Of a stretch of DNA of 64,000 nucleotides, positions 34,066 through 47,500 are shown piece after piece. The DNA comes from Victivallales bacterium (GTDB taxonomy: Bacteria > Verrucomicrobiota > Lentisphaeria > Oligosphaerales > Oligosphaeraceae). The translations under genes were made by a program, and so were the position numbers. The notes under the pieces were generated by a model. The model was given only the letters and a program-made list of their open reading frames with translations, had not been told where the DNA came from and did not search any database. Each line of letters opens with the position of its first letter. The stretch's first letter is position 1. Where the stretch lies: positions 90,051 through 154,050 of the forward strand of contig JAFZWH010000091.1 in NCBI GenBank assembly GCA_017617415.1. The letters are read 5' to 3'.

Positions 34066-35478
34066 ATGTCTCGACACATTCCCTCCCCCAGCCTTTCCCG
34101 CGATGACGAAGCACCCCTGGTGGTTCGAATCATCACCTTGGGATGTGCCAAAAACCTCGTGGACGCCGAGGTGATGTGCGGCTCGCTTGCCGCCAACGGC
34201 ATCTGCCTGACCACGGACCCCGAAGCAGCCGACCTGACCATCATCAACACCTGTGGCTTTATTCAAAGTGCGCGGGACGAGGCGGAGGCCGCCATCGAGG
34301 AGGCGATTCGCTGGAAAATGAACGGCCGCCGCAAAGGTCTGTTACGACGCATTGTGGTCGGCGGATGCCTGGCACAGCGTTCTGCGCCAGAATATGCTGA
34401 AAGATACCCAAAAGTTGATTGCTTCATTGGCATTGACGCCGCGCCGCGCATCCACGAGGTGTTATTCGCTCTGGCGGCTCAGCCCCCAACCGCCAAGCCT
34501 CAAGTGCTTGTCGGTTCCAACATGCCTCAATGGCTTTATGACGACAAGACTCCGCGCATCCAGGTGACTCCCGCCTCCTACGCATACGTCAAGATCGCCG
34601 AGGGCTGCAACCACCGTTGCTCCTTCTGCGCCATCCCCGGCATTCGCGGAAATTTACGCAGTCGAGCACCAGAATCCGTCCTGGAGGAGTGCCGTCAGTT
34701 GCTGGCCAGTGGCGTGAACGAACTTGACCTGATTGCACAGGACACTACCGCCTACGGCTATGACCAGAAACCCCGCAACACCCTCGCAGAGCTATTGCAC
34801 GGCATTGAGAAACTGCCTGGCGACTTCTGGGTGCGTGTCCTCTACACCCACCCGCTTCATCTCACGCCGGAGTTTCTGGAATTGCTTGGCAATGGGCGCC
34901 ATCTGGTCCCCTATCTCGATGTGCCGCTGCAGCATATCGCCGACCCCATCTTGAAGTCCATGCGTCGCGGCATGACCACTGCCCAGACCCGCGAACTGAT
35001 GCTGTCCATCCGCGAGAAATGGCCGCAGATGGTTATCCGGACGACTTTCATGACCGGCTACCCAGGGGAGACAGAGGAGGACTTCCAGGAACTGCTCGCC
35101 TTTGTCAAAGCGATGAATTTTGATCGACTGGGAGCCTTCGCCTTCTCCCCTGAACCAGGCACTCCCGCCTTCGACCTCCAGGAAGGCAAAGTCCCCCAGG
35201 AAGTGGCCGAAGAACGCCGCAGACAACTGTTGGAACTCCAAAAAAGCATCTCCCGCAAACGCAATCAGACCTGGGTGGGAAAGTCGATGCGCGTGCTGGT
35301 AGAGGAGCGACTGCAGAAAGGCGTCTGGCTTGCCCGCAGTGTCGCCGACGCCCCAGAGGTGGATCCTGCGGTAACAGTCCATGCCGGCAGTGATCGCCTG
35401 CTGCAAACCAATCGCTTCGCCCAGGTTCGGATCACCCATGCCGGCGAATATGACTTGACCGCACAGCTTTTGACTTGA
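34066..35478 (+). CDS. rimO: Ribosomal protein S12 methylthiotransferase RimO
   Basis: A radical-SAM enzyme that adds a methylthio group to an aspartate of ribosomal protein S12. The 470 residues show the N-terminal UPF0004 domain with the RIITLGCAKNLVDAEVM cysteine, a second in INTCGFI and a third in VVGGCLAQR. The radical-SAM CxxxCxxC follows in EGCNHRCSFCAIPGIRG, and a C-terminal TRAM domain runs from about 405. The IPGIRG and SR motifs separate it from MiaB. Four bp from the membrane protein gene and 16 bp before the ftsQ-like gene. Confidence 0.95.
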   Translation: MSRHIPSPSLSRDDEAPLVVRIITLGCAKNLVDAEVMCGSLAANGICLTTDPEAADLTIINTCGFIQSARDEAEAAIEEAIRWKMNGRRKGLLRRIVVGGCLAQRSAPEYAERYPKVDCFIGIDAAPRIHEVLFALAAQPPTAKPQVLVGSNMPQWLYDDKTPRIQVTPASYAYVKIAEGCNHRCSFCAIPGIRGNLRSRAPESVLEECRQLLASGVNELDLIAQDTTAYGYDQKPRNTLAELLHGIEKLPGDFWVRVLYTHPLHLTPEFLELLGNGRHLVPYLDVPLQHIADPILKSMRRGMTTAQTRELMLSIREKWPQMVIRTTFMTGYPGETEEDFQELLAFVKAMNFDRLGAFAFSPEPGTPAFDLQEGKVPQEVAEERRRQLLELQKSISRKRNQTWVGKSMRVLVEERLQKGVWLARSVADAPEVDPAVTVHAGSDRLLQTNRFAQVRITHAGEYDLTAQLLT

Positions 35479-35494
35479 CATTTTCTATATTGAT

Positions 35495-36337
35495 ATGAAG
35501 ATAAAAGAACAAACCACGCCACTCGATCCCCTGATTCCCCAGTCTTCGAAGAAATCCGTAGTCCTTCCGCTGGTCGGACTACTGCTCGCTTGCGCCCTGA
35601 TCGTGCTGACGATTTTCCTCTGCCGATATGGCGTGCGGCATCTATACCGCGAAAACCCCGCTTTCCTGCTTAGCCGCATCGAAGTACTTTCTTCCAATGA
35701 GCAGATGCGTGTCAAAACCGAGGAATGCCTTCACCAACTGCAAATTCAAGAGGGACTGACCAACTTGACCGGCATTGATTTGCGATCCGTGCGCAATGAG
35801 CTTTGCAAGAATCCGCGAGTGGCCAATGTCGAGCTCCAGCGAATCTTTCCGGGCACCCTACGGGTTTCCGTCAAGCCACGCGTTCCAGTGGCCATTCTGC
35901 GCTTTCCGCCGGAATCCGGACGTGGGGAATTGAAGGTAGACCAGGAAGGTTTTGTCCTCCCGCCGGACCTTCCTGGTGTCACCGCAGTGCTACCTCGCAT
36001 CACAGGGCTGACCAAGCCGGAGAACTTTGTCGAGGGTCAAAAGACCGAAGATGTCGGCGTGCTGGCGTTTCTGGAATTTCTCAAAAAAAGCGCGTTGCGA
36101 CCAGATGGCGCAGTTTATGAAGTTTTCATCGCCCGGCTGGACACCGAGAACGAGAAGATGACACTTTATTTGGAGGCCAATGGACCATTCAAGCAGAGCG
36201 CAAGAATTGTGATGCCCACCAGCGATATCGCCACGCATTTGGATCGAATTGGCGTCATCGTCGAGCTCAAGCGAAATCGCAACCAGACTATCAGTTATGT
36301 GAACGCGACCTATAACAACATCCCCGTGCGCCCCTAA
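35495..36337 (+). CDS. FtsQ-like cell division protein with POTRA domain
   Basis: A single-pass inner-membrane protein of 280 residues. A short cytoplasmic tail precedes a membrane helix (about 23-46). The periplasmic part starts with a POTRA-like domain (LSRIEVLSSNEQMRVKTEECL, then VANVELQRIFPGTLRVSVKPRVPVAIL) and continues as an FtsQ-type beta domain to NATYNNIPVRP. FtsQ links early and late divisome proteins. Sequence is divergent, so the call rests on the layout and the NPRVANVELQRIFPGTL motif. Neighbours are rimO and queH. Confidence 0.8.
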   Translation: MKIKEQTTPLDPLIPQSSKKSVVLPLVGLLLACALIVLTIFLCRYGVRHLYRENPAFLLSRIEVLSSNEQMRVKTEECLHQLQIQEGLTNLTGIDLRSVRNELCKNPRVANVELQRIFPGTLRVSVKPRVPVAILRFPPESGRGELKVDQEGFVLPPDLPGVTAVLPRITGLTKPENFVEGQKTEDVGVLAFLEFLKKSALRPDGAVYEVFIARLDTENEKMTLYLEANGPFKQSARIVMPTSDIATHLDRIGVIVELKRNRNQTISYVNATYNNIPVRP

Positions 36338-36343
36338 CCCTAC

Positions 36344-36892
36344 ATGCCCGCAACCCAGCCAATTCTGCTGCATTGCTGCTGTGGTCCCTGCGCCACCGCC
36401 TGCGTCGAACGCCTGCTCGCCGAAGGGCGCACCTGCCGGCTCTGCTTCTCCAACTCAAATCTGGACACCGAGGCGGAGTTCAATCTCCGTCTGGAGAACC
36501 TTCGCAAGGTCGCCGGTCATTTCGGGCTGGACGAAGTGCTGGTGGATCCATATAACCACCAGGCGTGGCTGAAGTGGGTCGCACAGACGCCTAACTATGA
36601 ACAATGCTCCGAGGGTGGCGAACGCTGCTCCAGGTGCTTCGAGTGGTCGCTCGGACGCGCCGCGCAAATTGCCACCGAACACGGCATGACCTTCACCACC
36701 AGCCTAAGCGTCAGTCCGCACAAGAACTCCGCCAAACTACTGGAAATCGGCGGAAGAAGCCCCTTCTTCGAACCATATAACTTCAAGAAGAAGGACGGCT
36801 ATCTTCGCTCCCTTCAACTGTCGCGGCAACTCGGACTCTATCGCCAGAACTATTGCGGCTGCGAATTCTCCCACGCCACCGGCGCTGAATGA
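36344..36892 (+). CDS. queH: Epoxyqueuosine reductase QueH
   Basis: Catalyses the last step of queuosine synthesis, reduction of epoxyqueuosine in tRNA. This is the QueH (DUF208) family, which is unrelated to QueG. The 182 residues contain the metal-ligand cysteines in LHCCCGPCAT, the RCSRCFEW pair, and a C-terminal NYCGCEFS. The SVSPHKNS motif is also typical. It starts 6 bp after the ftsQ-like stop and is followed by a terminator, so it closes the operon. Confidence 0.93.
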   Translation: MPATQPILLHCCCGPCATACVERLLAEGRTCRLCFSNSNLDTEAEFNLRLENLRKVAGHFGLDEVLVDPYNHQAWLKWVAQTPNYEQCSEGGERCSRCFEWSLGRAAQIATEHGMTFTTSLSVSPHKNSAKLLEIGGRSPFFEPYNFKKKDGYLRSLQLSRQLGLYRQNYCGCEFSHATGAE

Positions 36893-36970
36893 TTTCTTGC
36901 GGGAATTCACTGCTGTCCGGTAAAAAAACTTGCGCTACACGCGACAGGGACAAGGGCAATGTTGCCAAGA

Positions 36971-36996
36971 TGGCGCCGGCAGCGCCAGCGTTTTTT
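36971..36996 (+). terminator. Rho-independent terminator after queH
   Basis: TGGCGC and GCGCCA pair around a CGGCA loop, followed after GCG by six T. It lies 79 nt after the queH stop and would end the plus-strand operon that starts near 30551. Confidence 0.75.
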
Positions 36997-37225
36997 GCCC
37001 ACACGCGCATGCGCGACCAGATAGGGAGGTATGCCCCCCCCTACAACAGTAATGTAATGCGATTTTCGCCCAGTTGCAAGTCAGATGGCGGGAAAGGAAA
37101 CGGAATCTTAGTTTTCCGATGATTTTTGGCTTGAGACTGTAGTTTTACCGATCAGCAGCAGAATAAGGGATGGGGATTATATCGTTTACTTGCCCTTTCA
37201 TTCTGTAACTGGCCGCACTGGTCAT

Positions 37226-37299
37226 GGGACAACCGGGACACTTTCTGGTTCACCATGCCTTTCCATTTGTCCCAGAGGTCCCAATCGTCCCAGAGGTCT
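37226..37299. repeat. Opposed nonamer repeat, copy A
   Basis: Left part GGGACAACC GGGACACTT, right part TCCCAGAGG TCCCAATCG TCCCAGAGG. The 9-nt period is plain on the right side. The left and right units are complementary in their GGGA/TCCC core. Confidence 0.7.
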
Positions 37300-37552
37300 C
37301 ATATGCTCCTTCTGGCAAGTCAAAGATATAATTCCCTAAAGAATCGTTCTGTTCCCAAGAGGGGACCTTAATAAGCCGCGAAGCGGCAAGCTCATGCAAA
37401 TGCGCGACCATGCATAACCGCCTGCAAGCATCCGTAGGGCACGCAGCTGGCAGGGAGGCCAACAACAAACCCTGCGCCTGAAAAGGGGCGCGACAACCCT
37501 TGGGCAAAGTCAAAACGAAAACTCTGCCGTTAGGCACCTTCTTGGAGAACAA
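37250..37552 (-). CDS. Questionable small ORF overlapping the nonamer repeat
   Basis: A 100-codon frame. The first 80 residues look like a possible small protein (LPKGCRAPFQAQ, MVAHLHELAASRLIKVPSW, LGNYIFDLPEG). The last 15 are the translated nonamer repeat (SGTIGTSGTNG). No ribosome site or known domain is seen. It may be a real short gene spread together with the repeat, or chance. Low confidence. Confidence 0.2.
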   Translation of the reverse strand: MFSKKVPNGRVFVLTLPKGCRAPFQAQGLLLASLPAACPTDACRRLCMVAHLHELAASRLIKVPSWEQNDSLGNYIFDLPEGAYETSGTIGTSGTNGKAW

Positions 37553-37593
37553 AGCAATAAGAATAAAGAAGTAAATCTATATTTTGCCACCAT

Positions 37594-37650
37594 GGGATGA
37601 TTGGGACTTATGGAAAACTGAGACAAATGGGAAAGACTCCCAATTCTCCC
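37594..37650. repeat. Opposed nonamer repeat, copy B
   Basis: GGGATGATT GGGACTTAT on the left and TCCCAATTC TCCC on the right, with ATGGGAAAGAC between. It has the same design as copies A and C but is more degenerate. Confidence 0.6.
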
Positions 37651-37811
37651 AAATTATGCATATAATCCTTATTTAAATAGGGGATTCCACGAAAATTCAC
37701 GCGGTGCCGATGGTGGCTTACGAAAAAGAGTATATATTAAACCGGCAACAGCCCCGTGGGTCAATCGCCCCCAACCTCTCACCACAAATCGACTGATAGG
37801 GAACTATTCCG

Positions 37812-39314
<1,503 letters not shown>

Positions 39315-39329
39315 CGACTTCTCTAACCA

Positions 39330-39357
39330 GGCAACTATGTTTGTAGTTGCCCTTTTT
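39330..39357 (+). terminator. Rho-independent terminator after guaB
   Basis: Perfect 8-bp stem GGCAACTA / TAGTTGCC with a 6-nt loop, followed by CTTTTT. It begins 16 nt after the guaB stop. Confidence 0.92.
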
Positions 39358-39629
39358 GTTTCCAGTTGTCACGATTTTCCCATCGGGACAATGGATGATT
39401 TTTCCGTGTATTTCGCAAAAATAAGACAAAAAAACGCTTTTTTTTGCATTTCTGACCAAAAAAAATCCCCTTTCAACTTGAATTGTTCAAAAAAATAAGT
39501 ATGGTAATAGGTTAAACATTTCATTGTTGCATTTTCGACTTTCGCAAAATCTTGCCAAAACGCCGCATTGGGGCGACTTCAAGACGGCGGTTTCAAAAGT
39601 CGAAGCATCACCTCACCAGGTTTCCCATT
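39358..39629. other. AT-rich intergenic region upstream of the pilus-like locus
   Basis: Carries a likely promoter at about 39478-39506: TTGAAT, 16 nt, TATGGT, with a small TTGAA/TTCAA inverted repeat at the -35. No ORF of interest is seen; 26 in-frame codons before the pilM-like ATG at 39630 lack family resemblance. Confidence 0.5.
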
Positions 39630-41714
39630 ATGGCAAAGAACGAAAGATTCCTCACCGTAGATATCGGCGCCACCAGTATCAAGCTGGGCGAATTCGAAAT
39701 TGACGCTGTGGGACAGTTGTGCATGACGGTCTTCGCCTACCGAGAGTACGAAGAGGAACTCTCGGAGGAGACGCGAATGGGCGTCGTCGAAGGCGTGTTG
39801 CGGCAGATGCTCATGGAAAGTGGCGTGAAAGCACGCCGAACGCTCGTGTCACTCTCCGGACAATCCGCATTGCTGCGATTCGGGCGGATTGCCAACATGA
39901 AGAATGACAAGAAGCAAATTCGGCAGCTGGCGGAATTTGAGGCCAAGCGGAATTTGCCTTTCGCCCTGGAAGATATCTGCCTGGACTATCAGCTTATCGC
40001 ATCAAACGCGCAATCCGAGGATGACACCACCCTGGATGTCATGTCGGTGGTGCTCAAGCGCGACTTGGTTGAGCAATTCACGCAAGCCATTCGAAATGTC
40101 GGTCTGCGCCCCCTGTTGATTGACCTGGCTCCCGTGGCATGCTACAACAGCGCACGTGCCAACGGCATCGGCGAGAATGGCAGCTCTCTGGTGGTCTCCA
40201 TCGGCGGTCGCTCCACCAATCTGCTGTTCATTGACGGCGATCGTTTCTATGCTCGCTCCATCCCGATTGCGGGTTACTCCATCACCCAGCAGATCGCCAA
40301 GGAATTCGGCATCGGTTTGCCGGAGGCGGAAGAGCTCAAGCGCCACCATGGTTTCGTGGATCTGGGCAAGGATACCAACGTGTCAGGCACTTCCGAGGCG
40401 GCCGCGCACATCGCCAAGATCATCCGCAACGTGATGAGCCGTCTGCATGGTGAAATCTCCCGCTCCATCAACATCTATCGATCCACCCAGGGCGGTTCCA
40501 CGCCGACTGCCATCTATTTGACCGGCGGCTCCTCCATCCTCACTTATTGCGATGTCTTTTTCAGCCAGAAATTTGACCTCAAGGCGGAATACTTCAACCC
40601 CTTGACCGTGATTAGTCTGGCTCCTTCTATCAACCGCGAGCAACTCAGTTCCGTGGCTCACATGTTCAGTGAGGTCATCGGTTTGGCCGTGCGTTATGTG
40701 CGCCCCTGCCCCGTAGAAATCAACTTGTTGCCACGCAAGGTTATGCGCCAGCAGCGCCTGACCTCCAAGAAACCTTATTTCGTAGCCGCGATGCTCTGCC
40801 TGGTCGCGATGATGTTCGTTGTCCTGCAAGGGGCCAAGGAGGCGGCCGCCGAATCCAAAATCCGTGCCGACAAATACACCGAGGTGCGGAACAAGCTGGA
40901 ACCACAGTACAAGACCATCACCGGCGCAATCAGCGATGCGGAAAGCGCCGTAAACGCGGTCACCACCCTGAACAATTTCATGCTGGAGCGCACCAAATGG
41001 CCGCTGATCATTGAGGAGATCTTCCGGGCCAAGCCCGCCAATGTGTGGATTGACAACATCACTCCCATCATGGGCAATATCGCCCAGGTCGTGGAGGCCA
41101 CTGTCGTCGTCGACACTTCAGGTGCCGGAAACGGCATGGGAGGCGACATGATGATGGATATGGGAGGAATGTCGGCCAGCATGGAGATGGACATGGGAGG
41201 AATGGGAGGAATGGGTTCCGGCGCACAGGCGCTTAGCCAAATGGCAATTGCCGGATTTGACATCAGCGCCCATACCTTGGCTCCTAAGGGCATCGGCATG
41301 GGCGTGGATCCTGTCCTGCCCCCCGAACCCGACTATCCTTTCGAAGTCCCCGAAGGCGAATCCAGTTCGGAAAGCAGTGAGATTGGCGCAGAGGGCGAAG
41401 AAGGCAACGGCACCGAGGACGGAGCGCCGCAAGGACCAAAGCTCTTCGACCAGTCCGGCGAGAGCCTCTTTGTGCGTAACCTCCAGAAGTCAAGACTCTT
41501 TAGTTCGGACAGCGCATTTACCGCCATGAAGACGCGCCGCAAGAGCGAATTCTTCGACAATGGCTCGGATTTTGACATTCAAGTGAAGCTCGAAATCCCG
41601 ATAGAAGCATTCCCATGGAACTTCGGAAGCTCCGCCACGAGCGGTCGAGGAGCTGGAATGGGCATGGGCGAAAGCACAGGACGACCCAGCCGCCGCCGCC
41701 GTGGACGCAACTGA
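39630..41714 (+). CDS. PilM/PilN fusion of a PVC type IV pilus-like locus (Amuc_1101-like)
   Basis: A protein of 694 residues in two parts. Residues 1-360 are an actin-like PilM ATPase (LTVDIGATSIKLGEFE, SLVVSIGGRSTNLLFIDG, IYLTGGSSILTY). After an EINLLPRK motif typical of PilN comes a membrane helix (about 390-410) and a periplasmic PilN-like part. The C-terminal region holds a Met/Gly-rich tract of about 30 residues (GGDMMMDMGGMSASMEMDMG and on) and an acidic tail. I start it at the ATG at 39630, where PilM homology begins. It is the first of four co-oriented genes matching the order of Akkermansia Amuc_1101-1100-1099-1098 (recalled, not searched). Confidence 0.85.
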   Translation: MAKNERFLTVDIGATSIKLGEFEIDAVGQLCMTVFAYREYEEELSEETRMGVVEGVLRQMLMESGVKARRTLVSLSGQSALLRFGRIANMKNDKKQIRQLAEFEAKRNLPFALEDICLDYQLIASNAQSEDDTTLDVMSVVLKRDLVEQFTQAIRNVGLRPLLIDLAPVACYNSARANGIGENGSSLVVSIGGRSTNLLFIDGDRFYARSIPIAGYSITQQIAKEFGIGLPEAEELKRHHGFVDLGKDTNVSGTSEAAAHIAKIIRNVMSRLHGEISRSINIYRSTQGGSTPTAIYLTGGSSILTYCDVFFSQKFDLKAEYFNPLTVISLAPSINREQLSSVAHMFSEVIGLAVRYVRPCPVEINLLPRKVMRQQRLTSKKPYFVAAMLCLVAMMFVVLQGAKEAAAESKIRADKYTEVRNKLEPQYKTITGAISDAESAVNAVTTLNNFMLERTKWPLIIEEIFRAKPANVWIDNITPIMGNIAQVVEATVVVDTSGAGNGMGGDMMMDMGGMSASMEMDMGGMGGMGSGAQALSQMAIAGFDISAHTLAPKGIGMGVDPVLPPEPDYPFEVPEGESSSESSEIGAEGEEGNGTEDGAPQGPKLFDQSGESLFVRNLQKSRLFSSDSAFTAMKTRRKSEFFDNGSDFDIQVKLEIPIEAFPWNFGSSATSGRGAGMGMGESTGRPSRRRRGRN

Positions 41715-41775
41715 ACATCTTTCCGCCTAACATAAGCGATTTCGTCGCAAAGAGAACATCCAAGACAGACGCAAT

Positions 41776-42858
41776 ATGGAATTCTTGAAGAAAAACTGGG
41801 GTCTGCTGCTGTGCGTAGTGGTCTTCATTGCTCTGATGGCCTATCAGATGATGCAAATCATGAAGTTCCAGAAAGAATACGCCGACAACGAACATACGGT
41901 GGAAGAAGCCGACAAGTGGTTCAAGTCAATGAATTCTTCAGGTTGGAAAGTCACCCCCAACGAGAACAACGTCTTGGAAAACGCGGAAATCGCCATGGCC
42001 AACAAGGAAATCGCAGTTGGGCATAGCGAAGAGATTCAGCGTCAGCTGGTCAAGCGCTACTCGTTCACTCCCACTCTGCCGAACAACTATGTCCAGGCAC
42101 AGGAGGAACTCGACCGGCGACTCAGCATCATCACTGACTACCTGTTGGTCCAGAACAAAATACAATGGAACTGCGGAACCCCGATTGGCGGACGCTTTTA
42201 CTCCCTTGCCCAACAGGCAGAACCGATTCCCCAGAGCGACTTCCCGAACATCTTCCGCCAGCTGATGATCTATGAGAAACTGCTCCACCACATCGTCGGC
42301 GCGGGCGTCAAATCCATCTACGCCCTTGAGTTTCCGCGCTGGCTCGTGATCAGCGAAGAGTCCGACTACACGGTCACGCCCATCATCATCAGCGTGGAGG
42401 CCGATGCGCCCACAATCCAAAATCTGGTCAATAATCTCTCTTACGACCCCACGATGCTCATTTTCATCCGCAACATGGATTTCACGGTGCCCGCCAGCAC
42501 CAGTCCTGCTGCGGAATACTTTGACATTGTCCTTCAGCGCCGTTCGGAACTTGACCAAGTGCTGGCTGCCAAGCTTAGCGCCGCCCAAGGCAACAATGAC
42601 CGCATGGGCGGCATGGGAATGGGAATGGGCGGCGGCATGGGAATGGGAATGGGCGGCATGGACATGGGAATGGGGCGCAACCGCGCCATGGGCGGCGGCA
42701 TGATGGACTCCATGTCCAGCACTTCGCAAAACATCGACGCGGCATTCCTGGTCCCCGAGGATCCCAAGCGGCAAGACTATTTGATCTTCCGTACTCCACG
42801 GCTGATTCAACTCAACTTGACTCTTGATCTCTTGGAATACAAGGCTCCTGAGTCCTGA
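41776..42858 (+). CDS. PilO-like / Amuc_1100-like pilus locus protein
   Basis: A single-pass inner-membrane protein of 360 residues. After an N-terminal helix (about 7-28) and a coiled region it has a periplasmic PilO-like domain: IIISVEADAPTIQNLVNNLSYD, then LIFIRNMDF, matching the ferredoxin-like fold of PilO and of Amuc_1100. Near the C-terminus (about 277-315) is a Met/Gly tract of more than 30 residues. The final strand, LIQLNLTLDLLEY, matches the end of the Amuc_1100 fold. It starts 61 bp after the PilM/PilN gene. Homology to Amuc_1100 is from memory of layout. Confidence 0.75.
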   Translation: MEFLKKNWGLLLCVVVFIALMAYQMMQIMKFQKEYADNEHTVEEADKWFKSMNSSGWKVTPNENNVLENAEIAMANKEIAVGHSEEIQRQLVKRYSFTPTLPNNYVQAQEELDRRLSIITDYLLVQNKIQWNCGTPIGGRFYSLAQQAEPIPQSDFPNIFRQLMIYEKLLHHIVGAGVKSIYALEFPRWLVISEESDYTVTPIIISVEADAPTIQNLVNNLSYDPTMLIFIRNMDFTVPASTSPAAEYFDIVLQRRSELDQVLAAKLSAAQGNNDRMGGMGMGMGGGMGMGMGGMDMGMGRNRAMGGGMMDSMSSTSQNIDAAFLVPEDPKRQDYLIFRTPRLIQLNLTLDLLEYKAPES

Positions 42859-42922
42859 GTCTACTTGCCGGTCGGCAATTTCGCATTACATTAATCACCT
42901 TTAACTACTTCGAGGTCATAGT

Positions 42923-44392
<1,470 letters not shown>

Positions 44393-44522
44393 TTGCTCTC
44401 AAGGCGCTCAGACTAGGCGCCGTTACCCCTTTCAATTCTTTAATTAAGTAAATCATAACCAAACCAACAACAATGACCAGCACGACGGCATAACAACCGT
44501 CGGGCAGTCAAGCGAAGGTCCC

Positions 44523-47500
44523 ATGGCTAAGACGAAAAAACACATCGAAGCAATGAATTCCCTGTGCAGTGCGCTTGGCGCATTGCTTTTCCTAGTCTCA
44601 TTGCCAGCCTTCCTGCCGGCCCAGGAGGTGCCCCAGGATGTCACTGAAGCAGAACGTCTCCTGATGGAGCAGGAGCAAGCCGAAGAGGCGGAACAGGCGT
44701 TGTCCGAAGGCGTTGGCTCCTATTCCAAGTGGCTTGCGCAACAATCCACCGAATCCTTGCTGCGTCGTGGCGCCGACCGCGTGGCCACCGCGACAAACAC
44801 CCTCAAAAAAGCCAATGACCTGCTGGACAACCGTAACAGCGCCGAGGTCCAGACCTTGGTCGCCAAGGAAGGCATCATCGAGAAGACCCTGCTGGATGCC
44901 CTTAATGTCTATGGCGTTCTCAGAAACCGTGAAGGCATCAGTGCCGCTCAGGAAAAAGAGATCATTGCCAAGGGAATGGAACTTGAAGAGCTGAACAAGA
45001 GCCTTGTCCTTACCCGTGGCAAATACAGCCTGCTGATTGAGCAGCTCCAGAAAGAGACCGAGGTCCAGGTCAGTGACGAGAAAATCCAGAAGGCCAAAGA
45101 GTTGCTGGATGCCGCCGCACGTGGCTACTCGTCCGCAGCGACGGTCTATAGCAATGCCGAACTCGACCAGGCGGAAGACCAGGCCCGCGAGGCCCAGAAG
45201 GTCTTGCTTGAGGCAGGCCGCATCCTGACCGGCCAGGGTATCATCCACAGCAAACGCGTCGATGACGACCTGAACAAATTGGAGTCCTTGCGCCTCAAAC
45301 TCCAATCCAAACTTGCTGACATCTATTCTCTGCGTGGCCAGAAAGAGACGGACCGTGGCGAAGATCTCATCACTTGCGCCATCCTGGAACTCAACTATGC
45401 CCGCCGGACGCTGATTGACGGCTTGTCCGCACAGGATGAAATCGCCATTGACAACCTTGGTTACCAAGAGGCCTACGCAATTGAGGCCGAGCTGGCCGAA
45501 ATCGGCAAGCAGGCACCAGACCTCAAGGACATCATGACGCCCGCCGTTGAAGACAAGCTCGAAAAGGACATCAAATTGCTCATGGAAATCCGCAAGGACA
45601 CCGTGGTGCGTGCCAAGACCACCATCGACACCCTGATGCCCGACTCCCTCGACCGTGACGAGAAAATCCGCATCGGCCTCAAGAGCGGCCAGACCTATCT
45701 GCAGAATGGTCGTTATCAGCAGGCACGCGAGCAGTTTGAACAGGTTCTCGTCGAGGATCCTTTCAACTTGACCGCCATTCGTTCTCTGGGCAAAATCAGC
45801 GAAGCCATGGGAGCGGCCGCCGATGCAAAGCTTGAGGAAATCCTCAAAACCCGTATGGCCGAAGTCCGGTGGAAGTGGTCTGACCCTGTCACTCCGCTGA
45901 TTGCCGGTTCTGCCGACAATTCGAGCACCCAGACCATCCGCAAAAATGACGAGACCCAGGGCATCAACAAGCGGTTGGATGAAATCGTCATTCAAAACCT
46001 CACCATTGACAACGAGCCGCTGATTGACGTCCTTCGCGAAATCCTTCCCCGTGAAATTCAGAAGGCGGATCCCGATGGCATCGGCATCAACCTCGTTCCA
46101 ATGCTCACTCCGCCAGCTCATGCTGGCATCACAGGCTATCAGCCGCCAGGATTCAACACCAATAGTGAAGGCGGCGGTGGCGGCATGGGCGGCGGTGCCG
46201 AAGCCGGTGGCTACAACCCGAACATGCAGTATACTGCAGGCTCAGCGGCTGGCATCAATCCGAATTTCGGTCCGACCTACAACGAGGGCTACAATCCCAA
46301 TGCTGTCGGATATCCTGGCGGCGTTGGATACCCCGGAGGCGCAGGTGGTTATGGCTACGATCCAGGAATGGTTGGAGGTTCGCCGTTTGATGCGGCGGCC
46401 AGTGGTCAGACCTCGCTCTCGACTGGCGAGGATCTTGGAGAACAACTGGTCAATCTCCACTTGACCAACATCACCCCGCGAGAGGTCTTGGATTATATCT
46501 CCTGGCAGTTCTCGCTTAAAATCCGCACGGTGGACTCTTCCGTCATCGTGGCACATCCATTGATTGAAATGGATCCGATGGAAACCCGCTTCTACAACAT
46601 CGAGGCAGGTGTCTTCGAAACCAAACGCACCCGTGACAAGATGTCCTCGCTTTCTGGCGTCGGCTCGGGTGACAGCGACAGCGGCAGCGACAGCGATGAC
46701 GATGACGACGACGACAGCGACAGCGGCAGCGGCGGCGGACGTCTCTACGACGGCGGTGGTGCTCGACGCAAGGACGAAAAGTTCTACCGCATTGAGTCCA
46801 TGTTCCGCGCGTGGGGCATCCCAATGCCATACGGCGCCAGCATCAGCTACTACCCGCGCACTGGCAAATTGATTGTCCACCACACGGTTGAACAACAGCG
46901 CGTCATCAAGAACATCCTGGAGGAAATCAACCAGACTCCGAAACAGATTAACATCTCGGCCAAGTTCGTTGAAATTGCTCAGGATGACCTCGACACTCTT
47001 GGTTTCGAGTGGGACTTCATCGGTGGTGGCGTGACCTACCGCGGCGCCTCCCCCGGCACCGACCAGGCTCTTGTCAATGCTCGTGGCGGCACCCGCACCG
47101 GCAACTTCATGTTGGGCATCGGAAGTCAGGCGGCCGGCGGACCAATCGCAATCTCCAACGGGTTGCGCTTTGCCAGCGACATCTTCACCAGCGTCACTGG
47201 CAATGCTGACAAGCTCTTCAATGTCTATACCGTCCTGGGCAACTACGCCTTTAACACGGTGATTCATGCCTTGGAGCAGTCCAAGAACACCGATGTGCTC
47301 TCCGCGCCGATGGTCACTACCATCAGCGGCATGACCGCCCAGTTGAAGGTCACCACCGAGCGTCGTTTCGCCACCGAATGGAGTGAGCCTGACATGGATA
47401 CCACTAACACTGACAGCGGAATTGTTACTTCCTACACGCCTTCCATCCCCTCTGGATGGCAAGAAGTCAGCCTGGGTGTGGTTCTCGATGTCACCCCGAC

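Larger units (their letters stand above)
36997..37811. other. Gene-poor gap with GGGA/TCCC nonamer repeats
   Basis: No convincing gene lies here. It holds two nonamer-repeat loci (about 37226-37299 and 37594-37650) in which GGGA-type units are followed by TCCC-type units, giving an imperfect inverted repeat. A 100-codon minus-strand frame at 37250-37552 is the only sizeable open frame with a possibly protein-like N-terminal part. An AT-rich stretch at about 37725-37745 may hold the guaB promoter. Confidence 0.7.

Noticed and set aside
36893..37122. Plus-strand 77-codon frame after queH (36889-37122)
   Set aside because: It overlaps the queH end and runs through a terminator hairpin; no ribosome site or domain is visible.
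41938..42810. Minus-strand frame with His/Ser/Ala repeats (HSHVHAAHS)
   Set aside because: The repeats are the reverse complement of the Met/Gly tract codons of the Amuc_1100-like gene.
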